A stretch of DNA of 64,000 nt from Straminergon stramineum (taxonomy: Eukaryota > Streptophyta > Bryopsida > Hypnales > Calliergonaceae): positions 19,597,001-19,661,000 of the forward strand of contig OY987265.1 in NCBI GenBank assembly GCA_963920665.1. Direction: 5' to 3'. The notes under the pieces were generated by a model. The model made no database searches and was not told the DNA's origin. It saw nothing but the letters and a program-made list of their open reading frames with translations. Shown piece after piece: positions 45,365 through 57,776 of the stretch (within the stretch, counting starts at the first letter, position 1; every line of letters starts with the position of its first letter). The position numbers were made by a program, and so were the translations under genes.

Positions 45365-46309
45365 ATTTTGTAGGAATGAAAAAAAGTTTTTTTTCTTCTC
45401 ACTTCAAACATTATAATCTATCAATCCACAATGTCAACCAAGCTGAAATTTTTCCACTAACTCTCATAGTACTTTACTACACTTTTTGCACAGTTGAAGT
45501 TTAAAAAAAAATTCTAATTTTAGACAATGCACTAAAAAATGGCAGTTTTTGACAATTTCTCTTGAAAAACAACTTTTAGACCTTTGGGGGGTAAAGATTA
45601 AAAATATGGAAAGAGAGACACTATTCTTTCATCACCATAATTCTAGTTTCACATTTGGAGTGTTGTAGGGATAGAGTGATAATGTGTATTTTTAGAAAAT
45701 GTAGACCTAATAGTACAATTTTAGCAACCAAAATTAGGTACAAATGAAAATTAGATGAAAATTAATTATAGAATGAAGGATGACAAGTATGTAAATTAAA
45801 ATATACTCACTATATCAAATGTTACTATATGAGCTATACAGACTGAAGTATGTTTTCCTTGTTATTTTGTAAACTTCAAGCAATATTATGATATATTATA
45901 ATTTAAAATAGTTTCAGCATAGATTGTTTAATTTTTTAAATGTTTTTGTTTCAGATTTATTTTTCAATTTATGATATGTATAGTGCCGTAATTTTTGATT
46001 TTATTCTCTTTTTAAAATAGATCAGTGATAGAAATTTAAAATAATTTTTGGATTAATATCTTTTTAAAATATTATGATTTTCAAATTGATCTCTGAAAAT
46101 GTTTATTTTTTCTTGAATTGAATGACTGAATTTTCTCACAAGATAAGCATGTGAGCAATCATACATCTCTTATTCACAAAAGCTTCAAAGTGTTGATTGG
46201 CATCATTTCATGCAAGCATGAAAAAGATTTGCAAGAAAAAAAGACGTGTTTTTCTTGCATTTTTTAGAAAAGTACATTTTTCTTAGAAATGCAAGAAACT
46301 GGCATGGTT
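45365..46309. other. AT-rich intergenic DNA
   Basis: No gene was seen. About 105 bp at 45,590-45,700 are echoed at 47,510-47,615 (CACTATTCTTTCATCACCAT against GACTATTCCTTTGCCACCAT). Confidence 0.4.
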
Positions 46310-46605
46310 GTGGGTTCGATACCTTGAAGGCCATATTCATTATATTGAGACTTTTCGCAGATTTTGAGACAAAATGCTAGTTATTGAAAAATTCATTTAA
46401 AAAATTAGGAATTGAAACCAAAAATAAACAATGCTCAAATAGTGATCCAATAATGAAATTCTAAAAGTTGGTGTTGTTACCTATTTAAAAAAAAATATGA
46501 GTAAAGAGATAAAACGGTTTACCTTCAAGTCAAGGATAAAATTGAGATTGCGAAAGGTCTAAATATAATGAATATGGCCTTCTTGGGGCAACATGTTCTT
46601 TACTT
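46310..46605. mobile_element. Foldback element with 45-bp arms
   Basis: AAGGCCATATTCATTATATT at 46,328 onward pairs with AATATAATGAATATGGCCTT near 46,560-46,580; pairing extends to about 45 bp on each side with some mismatches. Just left of it, GGTTCGATACC matches the tRNA B-box consensus, but no tRNA fold is seen. Confidence 0.55.
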
Positions 46606-48518
46606 TGTGTGAAATCAACCTCTCTTTGTGACGAAAACCCTTGTAGTGTGTTTCCTGAACATGTTTGTGTCAAAAAAAAAGCAAGAAAGTATTATCATGC
46701 CATGGGGATGTACTTATTTTTCTATCTATCCAACGAATACTTTTCTTTTAGTGAATTTTGACACTCAAAAGTGGTACAAAGGTATACTTTAGAAGTAAAT
46801 GTAGAAAGTTTTTACATACTTGCAACTTTTTTTTGAAGAAGAGATTTTTGCACAATTTGAAATATATAAATATTGATAAAATTAGAACTTGGAAACTACA
46901 CTTAACATTTATTTTAGTCACTTACTTCCACCACATTTGATCATTGCAACCATTCCATATTGTACCCTAAAATGTCCTCACTTAATAAAAGTATAATTTT
47001 GAATCACCATTGTAATTATGTTAAGTAACACTATTTGAAGGTGCAATTTTGAAGAACAAAGATAGTTTTCATCCCTAAAAGATGAAGTAGTAGTTGAACA
47101 ACCAATTAAAAACTTAGATAGGTTACTATTAAGGGCTAATCAACTCACGGTACAAGCAATCAACTCTTGAACAAAGATTCTACAAATCTAATACATTTTC
47201 TATTCACTATGCATTTTGAAAAGAATTGTAGAAGGTGAGGGATGAATTAGAGCTTTTTGACATTGCCAATTTGAAACTTTTGTTGTGAAAGATAACCAAT
47301 TGGCAAGTAGAAATTGCATTCTAAGTAAAAATATCAAGAAATAACCAATATGTTGTTAAATAGCAACTAAATAGGAATCTAAAGGTATCTCTAGTAGTTT
47401 TCAAGTAGGATGTCTCTAATTAGCGTCCAAGACATAGGGATGAGAATGCTACCTTTAGAAAGACTAGAAACCCTAGAAAGTATAGGAATGGCAAATTGGA
47501 CCATGTTAAAATTTTTGAAAATATAAAAAAGAGACTATTCCTTTGCCACCATTTCAATTGTATGTTTGTGTGTTGTAGTGATAGAATCTCTCATAATGTA
47601 GTTGCTTGTTTTAGATAAAGGTATTATATAATCTTTGGTAGTTCACAACAAATTTTCATTCAAATCTAGATAAATATTTGCATTTGCCTCCTAAAAATTT
47701 CCATTGTGCTTGAAGCTAAACCAAATAATTGAGCAATGGTTAGCCCCGAAAGAATGATTGACTTTCAATTGATTAGTAATTTGCAAGTTTGTTGAAGTAA
47801 GAAAAATAACTTTGGCATTTCTATAGAGCTACTATAGTTTACAAATTACTTTTTAACATTTGATCACGAGAGATCCTAATTTTCATAGATGTTATATAGA
47901 TTGTAACTTTAAAGAATAATTTAGTGTAATGACTTTCAAAAAATAGTTGCAAACTATGACCTTCAATTCATATCTATATAGTTCAATCTATCTTACCAAC
48001 TTCTTGAGAACATTGGTTGTACAAAACATGAGTCAATGTACTTCCAATTTTTTTTTATATAATTGGATGTGCTTGAATTTTTAAATTATAACCAAATGAA
48101 AGTAAAGATTAATCTATTAAGTATACATTCATGGAACTAATTGTAGAAAATATTGACACTGAATTTGTATATTATTACAACTTTGAAAGATTTTCTTTAA
48201 ATAAAAAAAATGACCTAGTATTTTTAGAAAGAAAATTTTTAGAAAAGGAAAAAAATTCTTATTGAAGAATAAGAATGTGGAATAGATTGCATACGGCAAA
48301 TGCCTTGTTTGGGGATTTTAAAAATGAAAGAAAAAATATTTCTAAATGTACCATATGCTCTCATATTTAGATGTATAGTATAGTAAACTTAGAAATATGT
48401 TTTGTTTCATTTTTTAAATCCCCAAAGAATGCATTTGCAATATACAGTCTATTCCAAATTCTTGTATAGAAACCAATTGGGCCCTACAAAATATTCCAAA
48501 ATCTATGTTCATCATTTC
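46606..48518. other. AT-rich intergenic DNA
   Basis: No gene was seen. It includes the decayed copy (47,425-47,615) of sequences at 40.9 and 45.6 kb. Confidence 0.4.
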
Positions 48519-49105
48519 TTAATCCCTAAAGGTCTAAATAACATTTGTCAACAACATTGTCATTTGGGGCAACTCACTACTAATGGAATTTTTATTTTTC
48601 TTCTTTGAAATTTTCACACAACATAATTGTGCTTGAAGAGTAGCTTGAAGGCATGACAATTTTCATAAATTTTGACTACATGGTTAAAAAGTTATTGTAT
48701 GATATGTAATTTTCATTGCTTAGCAGGTAGTTCATGCAACTCATAATTTTTTTTAAATCACTTTTTTAAAAAATAAAATATTTTAATTGGTTTTCAAGAT
48801 TCATGTATATGTGGAATGCTTTTAATCATTCCGTTTTGATTTATGAGATGAAACTTATGAGGAGTTTTAGTTTGTGGATAGTTATGGAATCTCTACTATC
48901 TTGAACCTAAACTTTGAAGTCTTTTTATTTCAACTTAATTCTTGTTCAATATTTTTGAACAAAGGTAAAAACATTGGATCTAGATTGTTTTAGTACAACA
49001 TTACAACCATTGGATTGGTGTTTTTCAATTCCATATCTAAGTTCTTAGTAATTTAGTATTTTTAATCATACTCTATTTCTTTCTACTTACTATTTTTTCA
49101 AGCAT
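48519..49105 (+). mobile_element. TTAA element, family A, copy 6 (3' truncated)
   Basis: It begins TTAATCCCTAAAGGTC and follows family A through the CAACTCACTACTAATGGAAT, ATGATATGTAATTTTCATTGC and ATCATTCCGTTTTGAT blocks. Homology is lost after TTTCTACTTACTATTTTTTC near 49,100; the last third is missing. Confidence 0.65.
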
Positions 49106-49689
49106 GGATATGAAATAATTTTTATTTGAAATTTTTTATAGGTATTCCCAACTTACTTCTTCAACATATTATGGAGAATAACAAGTTGTAGGATCTACAC
49201 ATTTTTGTGTAAAATTTTTGAAAGATGAAATCTAACCATATGGGAAGAGTTGAAAATACTTTTAAAAAAAAATTCAAGCAACCAAATATTGCAATTGGTA
49301 TGGTTTCATATTCTGGAATTTTCAAAGGGTGAAACTAATAAGAATCTTACAGTTGAATTCATTAAAAAATAAATGTAGATGAAGATTTTAGCCTTGCTTT
49401 GGGTATAAGTACTTTGAAGTAATTTTGGGTCTAAAAACATTGAAAACCTTCAAGGGTTAATATTAGATTTTATTGATGTCACTTTTGGAATATCCTCACC
49501 AAATTTTGGAAACATTTTAAGTTCATTTTGTCCTTGTAGGCCTCAAAGAGTTAAAAAATATTAACTGATAGAATAATTTGAAACTAGAAATCTCAAATCT
49601 ATTGTAAATTGAACATTGGCAAGTTTCATAAGAATTTTTTTTTCTAAAAGTTCAAAATTTAAACCCTAACTAGAATGATTTTAAATATT
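49106..49689. other. AT-rich intergenic DNA, no gene seen
   Basis: No coding sequence or clear repeat end. Phrases such as TTCAAGGGTTAA near 49,450 hint at another decayed TTAA-type end. Confidence 0.35.
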
Positions 49690-50337
49690 ACATATATTAC
49701 TTATTTACTGAAGGAATTTTTTTTCTTCAAAATTCAACCATCTAAGTTTGTACTAGACTACTATGGGAATGTGGAGAAAAAATTTCAGAAACTTTGGCCA
49801 CAAGGATTGAAAGATTATAACATTTGAAGTTAGATGAATTTTTTTTTCAGACCTTGTCCAATAGGGCCAACAGACTTTAACTCCTAGAGTGAGATTTTTA
49901 CACTATATATGGTTATTTTTGGGGGACATTTGCATCTTGTATTATAAAAATTACATACCTACTAAATTTCAAAATTATAGGAGTTTTATGCATACTACCC
50001 GAGTAGATTTTAACTCCTAGAGTGAGATTTTTACATTGTATATGATTAATATTTTGGACATTTGCATCTTGTATTATATAAATTACATACCTACTAAATT
50101 TCAAAATTATAGGAGGAGTTTTGTACATACTGCTTGAGTTGCTCTAAAAGTTCAAGGCAACATAGCTTTCGATCTAGGCGCCTGATTGGAAAAAAAATTA
50201 TATTGTCACTAAGAGGGTACATGTTTACATCTTGTATCAAAATTTGAAGAACATATGTTAGTAAAAAATGACTTCATATGCACCTACTTGAAATCACCTA
50301 CATACTTTCAATGATCATTTACTCTTTTAGGGTTTAA
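49690..50337 (+). mobile_element. TTAA element, family C, copy 2, with internal duplication
   Basis: Collinear with family C copy 1 (GTACTAGACTACTATGG, GTGAGATTTTTACACTATAT, TCTTGTAT--AA). It ends CTTTTAGGGTTTAA. The left end is unclear. It contains a tandem duplication of about 131 bp (49,872-50,002 and 50,003-50,140) that copy 1 lacks. Its last TTAA is shared with the next element. Confidence 0.65.
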
Positions 50338-50473
50338 CCTTTAAATGGCGGACTGATTATTATGGAATAATGTGGGTTGTATACAATTGCGACGTCGTAG
50401 TTGACCATAGGAGAAGACTATTTTTTTGTCATCCATTGGAGAAAAAATGTTCAATACATTGTTAATGGGTTAA
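50334..50473 (+). mobile_element. TTAA element, family G, copy 2
   Basis: 140 bp, from TTAACCTTTAAATGGCGGAC to GTTAATGGGTTAA. The ends match family G copy 1; the interior has lost about 90 bp. Confidence 0.55.
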
Positions 50474-50499
50474 GCAATACTGGTAATCCATACCTTAAG

Positions 50500-50730
50500 T
50501 TAACCCTAGAAGGGCTTGAAAGCCCTTTGCGGCCATACAATATATTATGTATCTGGTGGTATTTGATCAAGGAAACATTGACCAAATACTTTTCAGTGCG
50601 AAGTAAATAAATGATCATGATAGTAAGTAAATAAAAATGTATCATAACTCATCTATTAAATCACAATTGAAGAGTTATAAAACTAAATACAGGTCGTATA
50701 GAGGGACCCCAAGGGCCTTTCAAGGGTTAA
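50500..50730 (+). mobile_element. TTAA element, family F, copy 1
   Basis: 231 bp from TTAACCCTAGAAGGGCTTG to CCTTTCAAGGGTTAA, with TTAA at both ends and inverted ends AAGGGC--GAAAG/CTTTC. It is collinear with 29,727-29,947. The start TTAACCCTAGAA is the same as the start of the original piggyBac end as I remember it, which may be coincidence. Confidence 0.7.
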
Positions 50731-51127
50731 GGTGTTTGTCATATTTGTTACGTTGAGATCTCTGGAAGACTGGAACCCTGCGTCCCCTAGTTTATCATTC
50801 AAAATCCATACCGACTATTCCTTCTCGATGATTAGCACAGCGACTGATGCTTCCGAGGTTAATCTACTCCATGGATACACATCACTGTGTTCTCGACCTC
50901 CCATTGCTCCCAACAAGCCAAACGGAGAACCACTGAAGAAACCATATTCATATGGTGCTGACTTTAACATTATTACTCCGGTATACTCCCCTGCATTGTA
51001 CGGTACAGTAGTGACTAGTGAGTAGTGACTGTTGCTGGCTTGCTGGGTCCGCAATTGACAGTCTTCTCTCAGGGTTTCACCGTCCTCTCTCCTCAGAGCC
51101 TTCCTGCCCATTTCTTGCTTTGATGGT

Positions 51128-51136
51128 CTAGGGTTT
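51128..51136 (+). promoter_or_regulatory. Telo-box in the leader of the trihelix gene
   Basis: CTAGGGTTT about 70 bp before the ATG, conserved at the same place in copy A. Confidence 0.4.
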
Positions 51137-51205
51137 CAAACGAGGGGGGTCGCTTAATTCTTCACTTTTTCTACGGATCGGCATTGCTGTCTGACCATTC
51201 AAGCT

Positions 51206-53977
51206 ATGGCTAGGATGCGTATTGTGAAACGAGGTCCCCTTTTCATCCCGCTTTACGTACAGACTGCAAACGAGCGAGATCGAGACGGTGTCGGTAGTGA
51301 CGATGGTACAGACAAGGGTGGTGCTAGTGCAGAAGGCGGTAAGTTTTCTTTCAAGATGTTAGAATTCACGTACTGGGGATGCGGAATTCTGACATGCCAT
51401 GCCCAGAGAAATCCAGTGAACGTGTCGGGTTATAAATTGTACATGTTGTCCTTATGTGAAGCTTAGTGCTCACTTGCCTCTGATGTCGCTCATTTGTTAA
51501 ATTCTTGGTACGTTTGCGTCACTTGAAAAGAGTTCCGTAGCTCTTTTCTCGTTTTTTTCTACGTTTGCATGTCGCCGAGGGAGCATATTTGATGAACGAA
51601 AACGCCTCCATAGTGTATGGAAAAGCCAACCATTGGTTTTGGAAAGTGCATTTCCTCTCATCGCATTCAAGCATAGGTTACGTCAACAGTACTCCATGTT
51701 GTGTGTTTGCTCTTATGTAGCATCGCAGATTCACTGAACATGCCAGACAGTAACGGTGACCTTTGTTTTTTCATGACTTAAGAGAAACCTCCATGCCGGA
51801 TTGCCTCCTCTGGCTCAAGTTTTGTAACTGCTCAAATTTGTATTCTAGATTTGCATCTTTTGATAACAAAGCCCACATCTAGTTTTATATGCTCCCCCTC
51901 CCCTACACACACACATGCTTGTCGCTGAGGCCACTTCGTTGATGAACAATAACTTAATCATTGTCAAATACACTCGTCGACTCTCGAGAGTAAGGGAAAG
52001 AGCATCTCCTTTCCTCAATTTCGTTCGTCCAATTGACCATACTGAATGTCGTGTCCTCTACCATTGTCGATTGTGTGGAGCTAATTCTTCAGTTTCATGG
52101 GTTCAGCTGACGTTCCAATAACGGACACCGGAAACGAGGTATGTCTCTCCGGTCCGATTCTCATCACCGAACCAGGGGACAAAAACAAGCTCCCGGATAC
52201 TGGTGAAGCCGCTGGAGCTTCTGATGCTCAGGAGGCAACCGAAGAAGTTCACAACACTAACCAAGAGCATTCAGAATCCCTTAGCAGATTCCCGGAGAGG
52301 TTGCCATCGACCTCTCAGAAACGACGCAAGAGGAGGGCCACAACTCGGGTACCCGGCTCCGAAACTCAACAGGAGACAAAGAAAAGTAGGCGAGCCAGGG
52401 GCCCGAATTGGACCAGCGAAGAAACCCAGACGTTGATCGCTTGCAAATCGCAACCTTCTCTTCCTAAAGGAGAGCAGGGTTGGGAGGCAATAGCCGCAAT
52501 ACTTTTAACCAGAGATGCAGTCCAGTGTCGACAGCGGTGGGACACTCTTCAGAAACGTGACAATAAAATACTGACAATCACCACCTCTTCCGGTAAGTGG
52601 GAAATTTACACATCCCCCGCCTTTTCATTGATGTACATTTAGTCTTTTGGTGGATAGCTGTAGCTGTTTCCCAATCTTTGATCACCCTTTTTTTTCTTGC
52701 AGGGCCTGCAGCAAATGAACTGAACGGAGCTTTGACATCAACCCACCCTGTAGGTAAGACCAATCTTCCAAGCGGTGCATGCCCTAATCTCGAGGTGTCA
52801 CGTCCAGCAGCCTTCTCGGTGGAGCAGAGGCCTGCGGCAGTTGAAATAGAGGTATGTTTTCCACATGAACGTTTTCAATGGAAGTGGTTGTACATTGCAT
52901 TTTTTGACAATGTTTTGGGAATTGTCATTGGCTCACTGTTTCTTTTCCAATCGAAGATGACTCACGAAAGTGAAAGAATAAGGGAGCAATGAGAATACGA
53001 GTCGAGACTATTGTTTGCATTGCCCTGATTTTGTGAGGCTTGATATTTTTCGCAATTTGGATTGAGGGCTTCGAAGTGGCAAAATTCGGTGTGAGGCCTG
53101 TGTTGTTATTCATTTTCTATGCTAAGCCCAGGAGCCTTCTCCTTTAATCTTTCCAGTCATGTACGCCTTGTGCACGCCTGCATAAGTGCCAGTTTTGTTG
53201 GATCAAGAGTGATATGCGATCAAGGAGTTGACTGTGATAGAGGATTTCATCTCTTTTCGTTTTGGATTCTGTTGTTTCGCAAAGTGCTTTCAATCTAGTC
53301 AGAGATTGAGGTTTGCGGAGCAGATTGTTTTAGGCTACGGCTTTGTGATCGCTTAATACATTTGTATCTCTTAGAATTCCCTAGCGTTTGCTGACCATCG
53401 AACTTTCAGGCTTTTTCTTGACTATTTGTGTAACTTCTTTGTGTTGTCAATTTTTATGTGCATTCAATTGCTGCTGTCGAGTAATCAAGATTTTTGGTCG
53501 TGTGGGGAAGGGATTCTTTCTCGGATGGTTCTTTTTTCTGGACAGTTGGTTTTGTTTGTTTGTTATAGCGATTCTTTTCTTGGTTGTTCTTTCCAGCTTG
53601 GGGTTGTGTCTCTTCTCTCCATTTTTCCTTCTTCTTCCTTCCTTTTTTCCTTTTTCCTTTCCTTCCTTTTCTTCTTTCTTTCTTTTTTCGTTTTTTTCCA
53701 ATTTACAGGGATGGAGTGCATATGAGGAAGCTGGCATCTTCATCGACAGCTTTTTGGTGCTAATGAAGACGAAGAAGCATCAGAGACGCGAGGAAGCCAA
53801 ACCGATGCTGCTCAACTTATGGTGGCTACATCTCCGTTTCTCCTTCACGGTGAACTACAGCAGAAGGTTACGCAGCAGCAGCCAGGGTTGAAGGATCGCT
53901 TCCATGCATGGGTCAACAGTTTGGCTTGGCTTTCCAAAAACCTGAGAAGACAATTTCCCGACCTTGATGCAATCTGA
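51206..53977 (+). CDS. Trihelix (GT/Myb-SANT-like) transcription factor, copy B, 4 exons
   Basis: The likely product is a plant trihelix DNA-binding protein of the nucleus. Exon 1 is 51,206-51,338 (GTAAGT donor); exon 2 is 52,107-52,592 (acceptor GGGTTCAG, GTAAGT donor); exon 3 is 52,703-52,851 (TTGCAG acceptor, GTATGT donor); exon 4 is about 53,750-53,977. All joins keep one frame, 331 residues. Residues about 45-135 are acidic and polar, then a basic stretch (KRRKRRATTR) that can serve as a nuclear signal. The trihelix domain is about 140-190: PNWTSEETQTLIACK, GWEAIAAIL and VQCRQRWDTLQ. The C-terminus is Gln-rich, then amphipathic (WVNSLAWLSKNLRRQF). The exon 4 start is the weakest point: a stronger polypyrimidine tract ends at 53,708, but the frame from there gives a different 60-residue tail. 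Copy A, at 34-37 kb, is broken. Confidence 0.7.
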
Positions 53978-54599
53978 CTGGCAGCGTTGAAAGGTGTCAA
54001 TTCTCATATGTTACGGGCACAAGCGACAATTTCTCAACTTCCCAGGGTACCTATGCAATGAAACACAATATTTTCTAATCCAGCTCCCTTCCTGTGACAC
54101 CTTGCTACAGGATGAAATATTTCTTTCTGGCAAGGGGTCCTCAGAGAAATCTTCTTGACACGCACATCTCGCTCAGCTTGTGCGCCTGGGTTCCTTAATG
54201 TTGTGGAAGGCCAAGGGACCAATCAAGTAGAGCTGTAATAACCTTGGAGTGTCAAAGCTTGGATGAAGAGAGGAATTTCGTTAGAAACAGAGCAGTTCAA
54301 CAGGGTAGATCGAGTGAGAATTGCACCTCGAGAGCTGCAGTGGCTTGGAGTTCTAGTAGCTTGACCGCCGAAGGCTGATAAAGCTTAAAAAAACAGTCCG
54401 CAAGTGTGCGAGCGAGCAAGCAAACAGTGAGACCCATTCCAACAGGCGGTGTGCAGATTTCACCAATCTTGCCCAATGGACGGACAGTTATGTGTTTTTG
54501 CACTCTGAGGCGGGCGAGACCTCCAACAGTGGGTGTTTGTAGGGCCAAGGGTGCATGAGCCAGTGAAGCTACTGCGGAGCAAGATGGGCGAACCCCATG

Positions 54600-55400
54600 A
54601 ACAGAATTTGTGAACTGACCAAGAGAGGCACCGAGAGGATCTGACGGTGAACGAAGCTTCTGTCCCTTAATGTTTGCTGGGGTTGGCGACGGTGGACAAC
54701 TGAAGTTGAAAAGGCTGGCCGCTGCGACGGTATTGACCGGGCTCCTTGGACCGCCAGCGTGGCAAGATATCGTGGCAAAACTGCTGGCATTTACATTTTT
54801 TTTTTTAAAAATTTTTTTACCAAATTCTTACAGACAAATGTGGATCTCAATCACTTGCCCGTTGCGCTGCATCCGTGTGTGCGGCCAGCACAGGGGTGTC
54901 GACACGCGTCTCTGTCCGACACTGCTGTCGTCATCCGTCCTAGGATATTCCCCCGGCGCCCCGCGCACGTGGCGACCAGAACTCTGTTCACACGAGTCCC
55001 TCTTCATGCAGATTTTTCACGCCTGTTCTGTGTGTCTGTCTGCGTGCGGTGTTTGCCAGGCGCCTGTCCTGCAACCCTTTCTCGAGCTTCCTGCGATTGC
55101 ACAGGATGGACTGCTGACCACCACGGAGCGCCCTGACCCCGGCGTTGCTGCTGACCATGTTCACGATTGCGACGATCCGATGAGTTACTGGTGCCGTTTC
55201 TTTCATTCTCTGGACGACACTTCTTAAGCCTGATTCCCTCATCCAGTCCCTGCAAGTCCTGTTGGCACGGGCCCCTGGTGATCTTGCATACAGGGAGTGA
55301 AGGGTGTGAGGAATTCAGCGTGATTACTACGTACCGCGTGATGTACATATATTGCAATACTGTACATGGAGGCGTTGGGTGTAGGAGTTCGGTACACGAG
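54600..55400 (-). other. Block conserved between arms, arm B copy
   Basis: Partner of 32,900-33,760. On the minus strand a frame (55,242-54,988) reads VQRMKETAPVTHRIVAIVNMV and then NTARRQTHRTG; a second (54,790-54,569) begins with an Arg/Ser-rich leader-like segment (YLATLAVQGARS). The first frame is open here but stopped in arm A. No family is recognised. A small gene or RNA transcribed toward the trihelix 3' end is possible. Confidence 0.35.
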
Positions 55401-55835
55401 ACGAGCTAGAGGGTTATGAATAATTAATGCTTTTGTGTAGCAGCTAGCTAGTCGGTTGGTAACTACGAAGTTGCTAGTGCTACTTGCGTGTGGCAAGACA
55501 CTGATTATAACTTGGTTGCACTACGATTGATGAACTTTACTAACTTCGTCGTCTCTCTTCACTATGAATGGCTACTTCATTTGAAAATTGTAATAGACGG
55601 TGTCACAATATTTCTTTAGATTAGCTAGTCCACGCTTATTCTTTGCATTTGTGGTCCGTCGGTGAAACACATCAGCGGCCAAGCAGCTTCAGATGGACAG
55701 GCTGGGACTCCTCCTTCGACATAGAATGCTGGATGAGCCTTCTTTTCACAGGATCTGTGATGTGAATCTTTATTTCAGTACCGACAGGGGCTGTCTGTTC
55801 CGACTTTCTCGAGTTCTAGATGCTTTAGAATTAGC

Positions 55836-57776
55836 CCTTAAATGAGACATTTCATGTGCGGCTTGGTCAAACTTCACTAGTTTTTTACATTAAATTACAC
55901 ATTTCAAAAATTGATATTTTTCACTTGTAGCAATATGTCTGAATTTTAATCTCATTTTTTCATAATTAAAAATATCAAATTGAACTTTATAAGTTTTCTT
56001 AAAGAGCTTTCTTTAAAAAAAGTATAGTAATGACCAAAATGCTTTCAATAGCATGAAATTTTTAAGGAAAATGGAAATAATAGTGACAAACATCATGTTG
56101 TAATTGAGGTCATCCTTGTGTTCACACCCCAAGAGAAATTTAATAGAAAAAATTCAAGAGTGGTGGATTTTGAGCTTTCAAGATGCTATCTTCAAAGTTT
56201 CACAGAAATTACAAGTGTCACAATTTTGAAAAAAATTGAAATGGAGTTAAATGTAGATAATTGGAGCTACAATTACTTAGTTAAGCTTAAAAAACATTTA
56301 AAATCAAGAACTATGTGAAAATTCAAGATTTGACTTTCAAAATACCCATGGGGCTTGCAATGTCATCTTAAGGGTTAAACATCTAGGCTTGAGATGAATT
56401 GCATATGTTGGATGATAGTGGGCATTGAAGGATTAAGGCAATTAATATGGGGTATGGTGGGATGCATTGTAGGGAGCAAGCATGCACTTGAGTGATTGTA
56501 AAATGTAAATGTGTAGAGTTCCTTGATCTAATTGTGTAGAATCATAAAGTTTTGGAGTTTGTGCAATTTTGTTATGCTTGTGATTTAGATTCTAATTGAT
56601 TATCAAGCTCATATAAGGGATTTTGAAGAGATTTCACTAACTGTGAGTAATTTTATACTTTGCGATTCGCTAATTTGTAATCAAATGGGGTGGAATATAA
56701 TGGTTGAGTTCTTTTATCAATTAAATACCAATGAAGTTCCAAACTATTTCCATTATTGGAATTTGACATGGTATCATTATATGAAATTCCAAAGTATTGT
56801 GCTATATATTTTTAGTATAGTAGAGCTTCTATAAAGTGAATTTCTCTAAGTCAATGATCTCTCTAAAGTGGTATTATTCCTTCAGTCCCATCCTACAAAC
56901 ATTGAAGATGTATAAAAGAAGTTAAAAAAAAGAAAAGCAACTTTCATTGGATTTGGAATCCAAATGTTGCTTTGGTGAACAGGATTTCCAAAAAAATTCA
57001 AACATCATTAATGCCACGAACCCTCTCTAAAGCAATAACTTGTCTAATGTAATATTCTCTTATGATTCCAAGCCTATTACAACTTATGGAAGTTCTATTG
57101 TACTCCGTTATGTTTTATAGCATGATACAAATTCCATTTGTAAGAGTCACACATTGAAATCTACGGGCACAAACAAGACCGTAGGAAGGTCAAGGCTTTC
57201 CATTTTGTATATTTTATGGGTGACGTTGGATGTGGAACTTGCCTTGAAATTTAGCATTTTTAAAACTTTTTGAAAATCAATTCAAGTTATGCCATCTTGC
57301 GTGTGACAAATCTTTACATGACCAAATATTGACAAGTGCATATGATAGAGACAAAATTATAACATATTGTCTAACTTTTGGTATCATAAGGTGGTTGTCA
57401 AATTTTATGAAATCACATCTATTATCTAAATAAATGTAATGTATAAATGTCCTTATAAACAAGCATCGTGGATTAAGAAAGATTGGAGCAAAGAAAAATA
57501 GTTTTAGTTGCTAAATACATATCAAAGTGATTTGTATTAATTGTGTAATAGGACAAATATCTTCAAGTCTATTCAAGGTAGATGCAACAATATTTCAAAT
57601 TGGAACCTATAGATTAACTATGATAATAAATGAGGTCTCAAGTCTTTGATTGATGTATTATACTAGAGAAGCTTCTAATTCCATTCAAATTGATATTATC
57701 TATACTTTTTGACATATATTTAATATTTTAAGGATATGAAAGTCAATGTTTTTACACAACCGATGGGAGTAAGTCT
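55836..57776. other. AT-rich intergenic DNA
   Basis: No gene was seen. Short frames at 56,118-56,318, 56,643-56,834 and 57,277-57,462 have no recognisable domain. A phrase near 56,370 (TCTTAAGGGTTAA) could be a lone TTAA-type end. Confidence 0.4.

Larger units (their letters stand above)
51010..55835 (+). repeat. Inverted segmental duplication, arm B
   Basis: Partner of 32,485-36,990. It contains the intact trihelix gene and the second conserved block. The arms are separated by about 14 kb containing UPM1, and the two trihelix copies point away from each other. Confidence 0.88.

Noticed and set aside
46308..46322. tRNA gene around the GGTTCGATACC word
   Set aside because: No acceptor stem, anticodon arm or A-box can be drawn around it.
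53388..53891. 167-codon frame with a Phe/Ser-rich middle in the trihelix gene
   Set aside because: Most of it is the polypyrimidine-rich last intron of copy B. Only its 3' end overlaps exon 4, in another frame.
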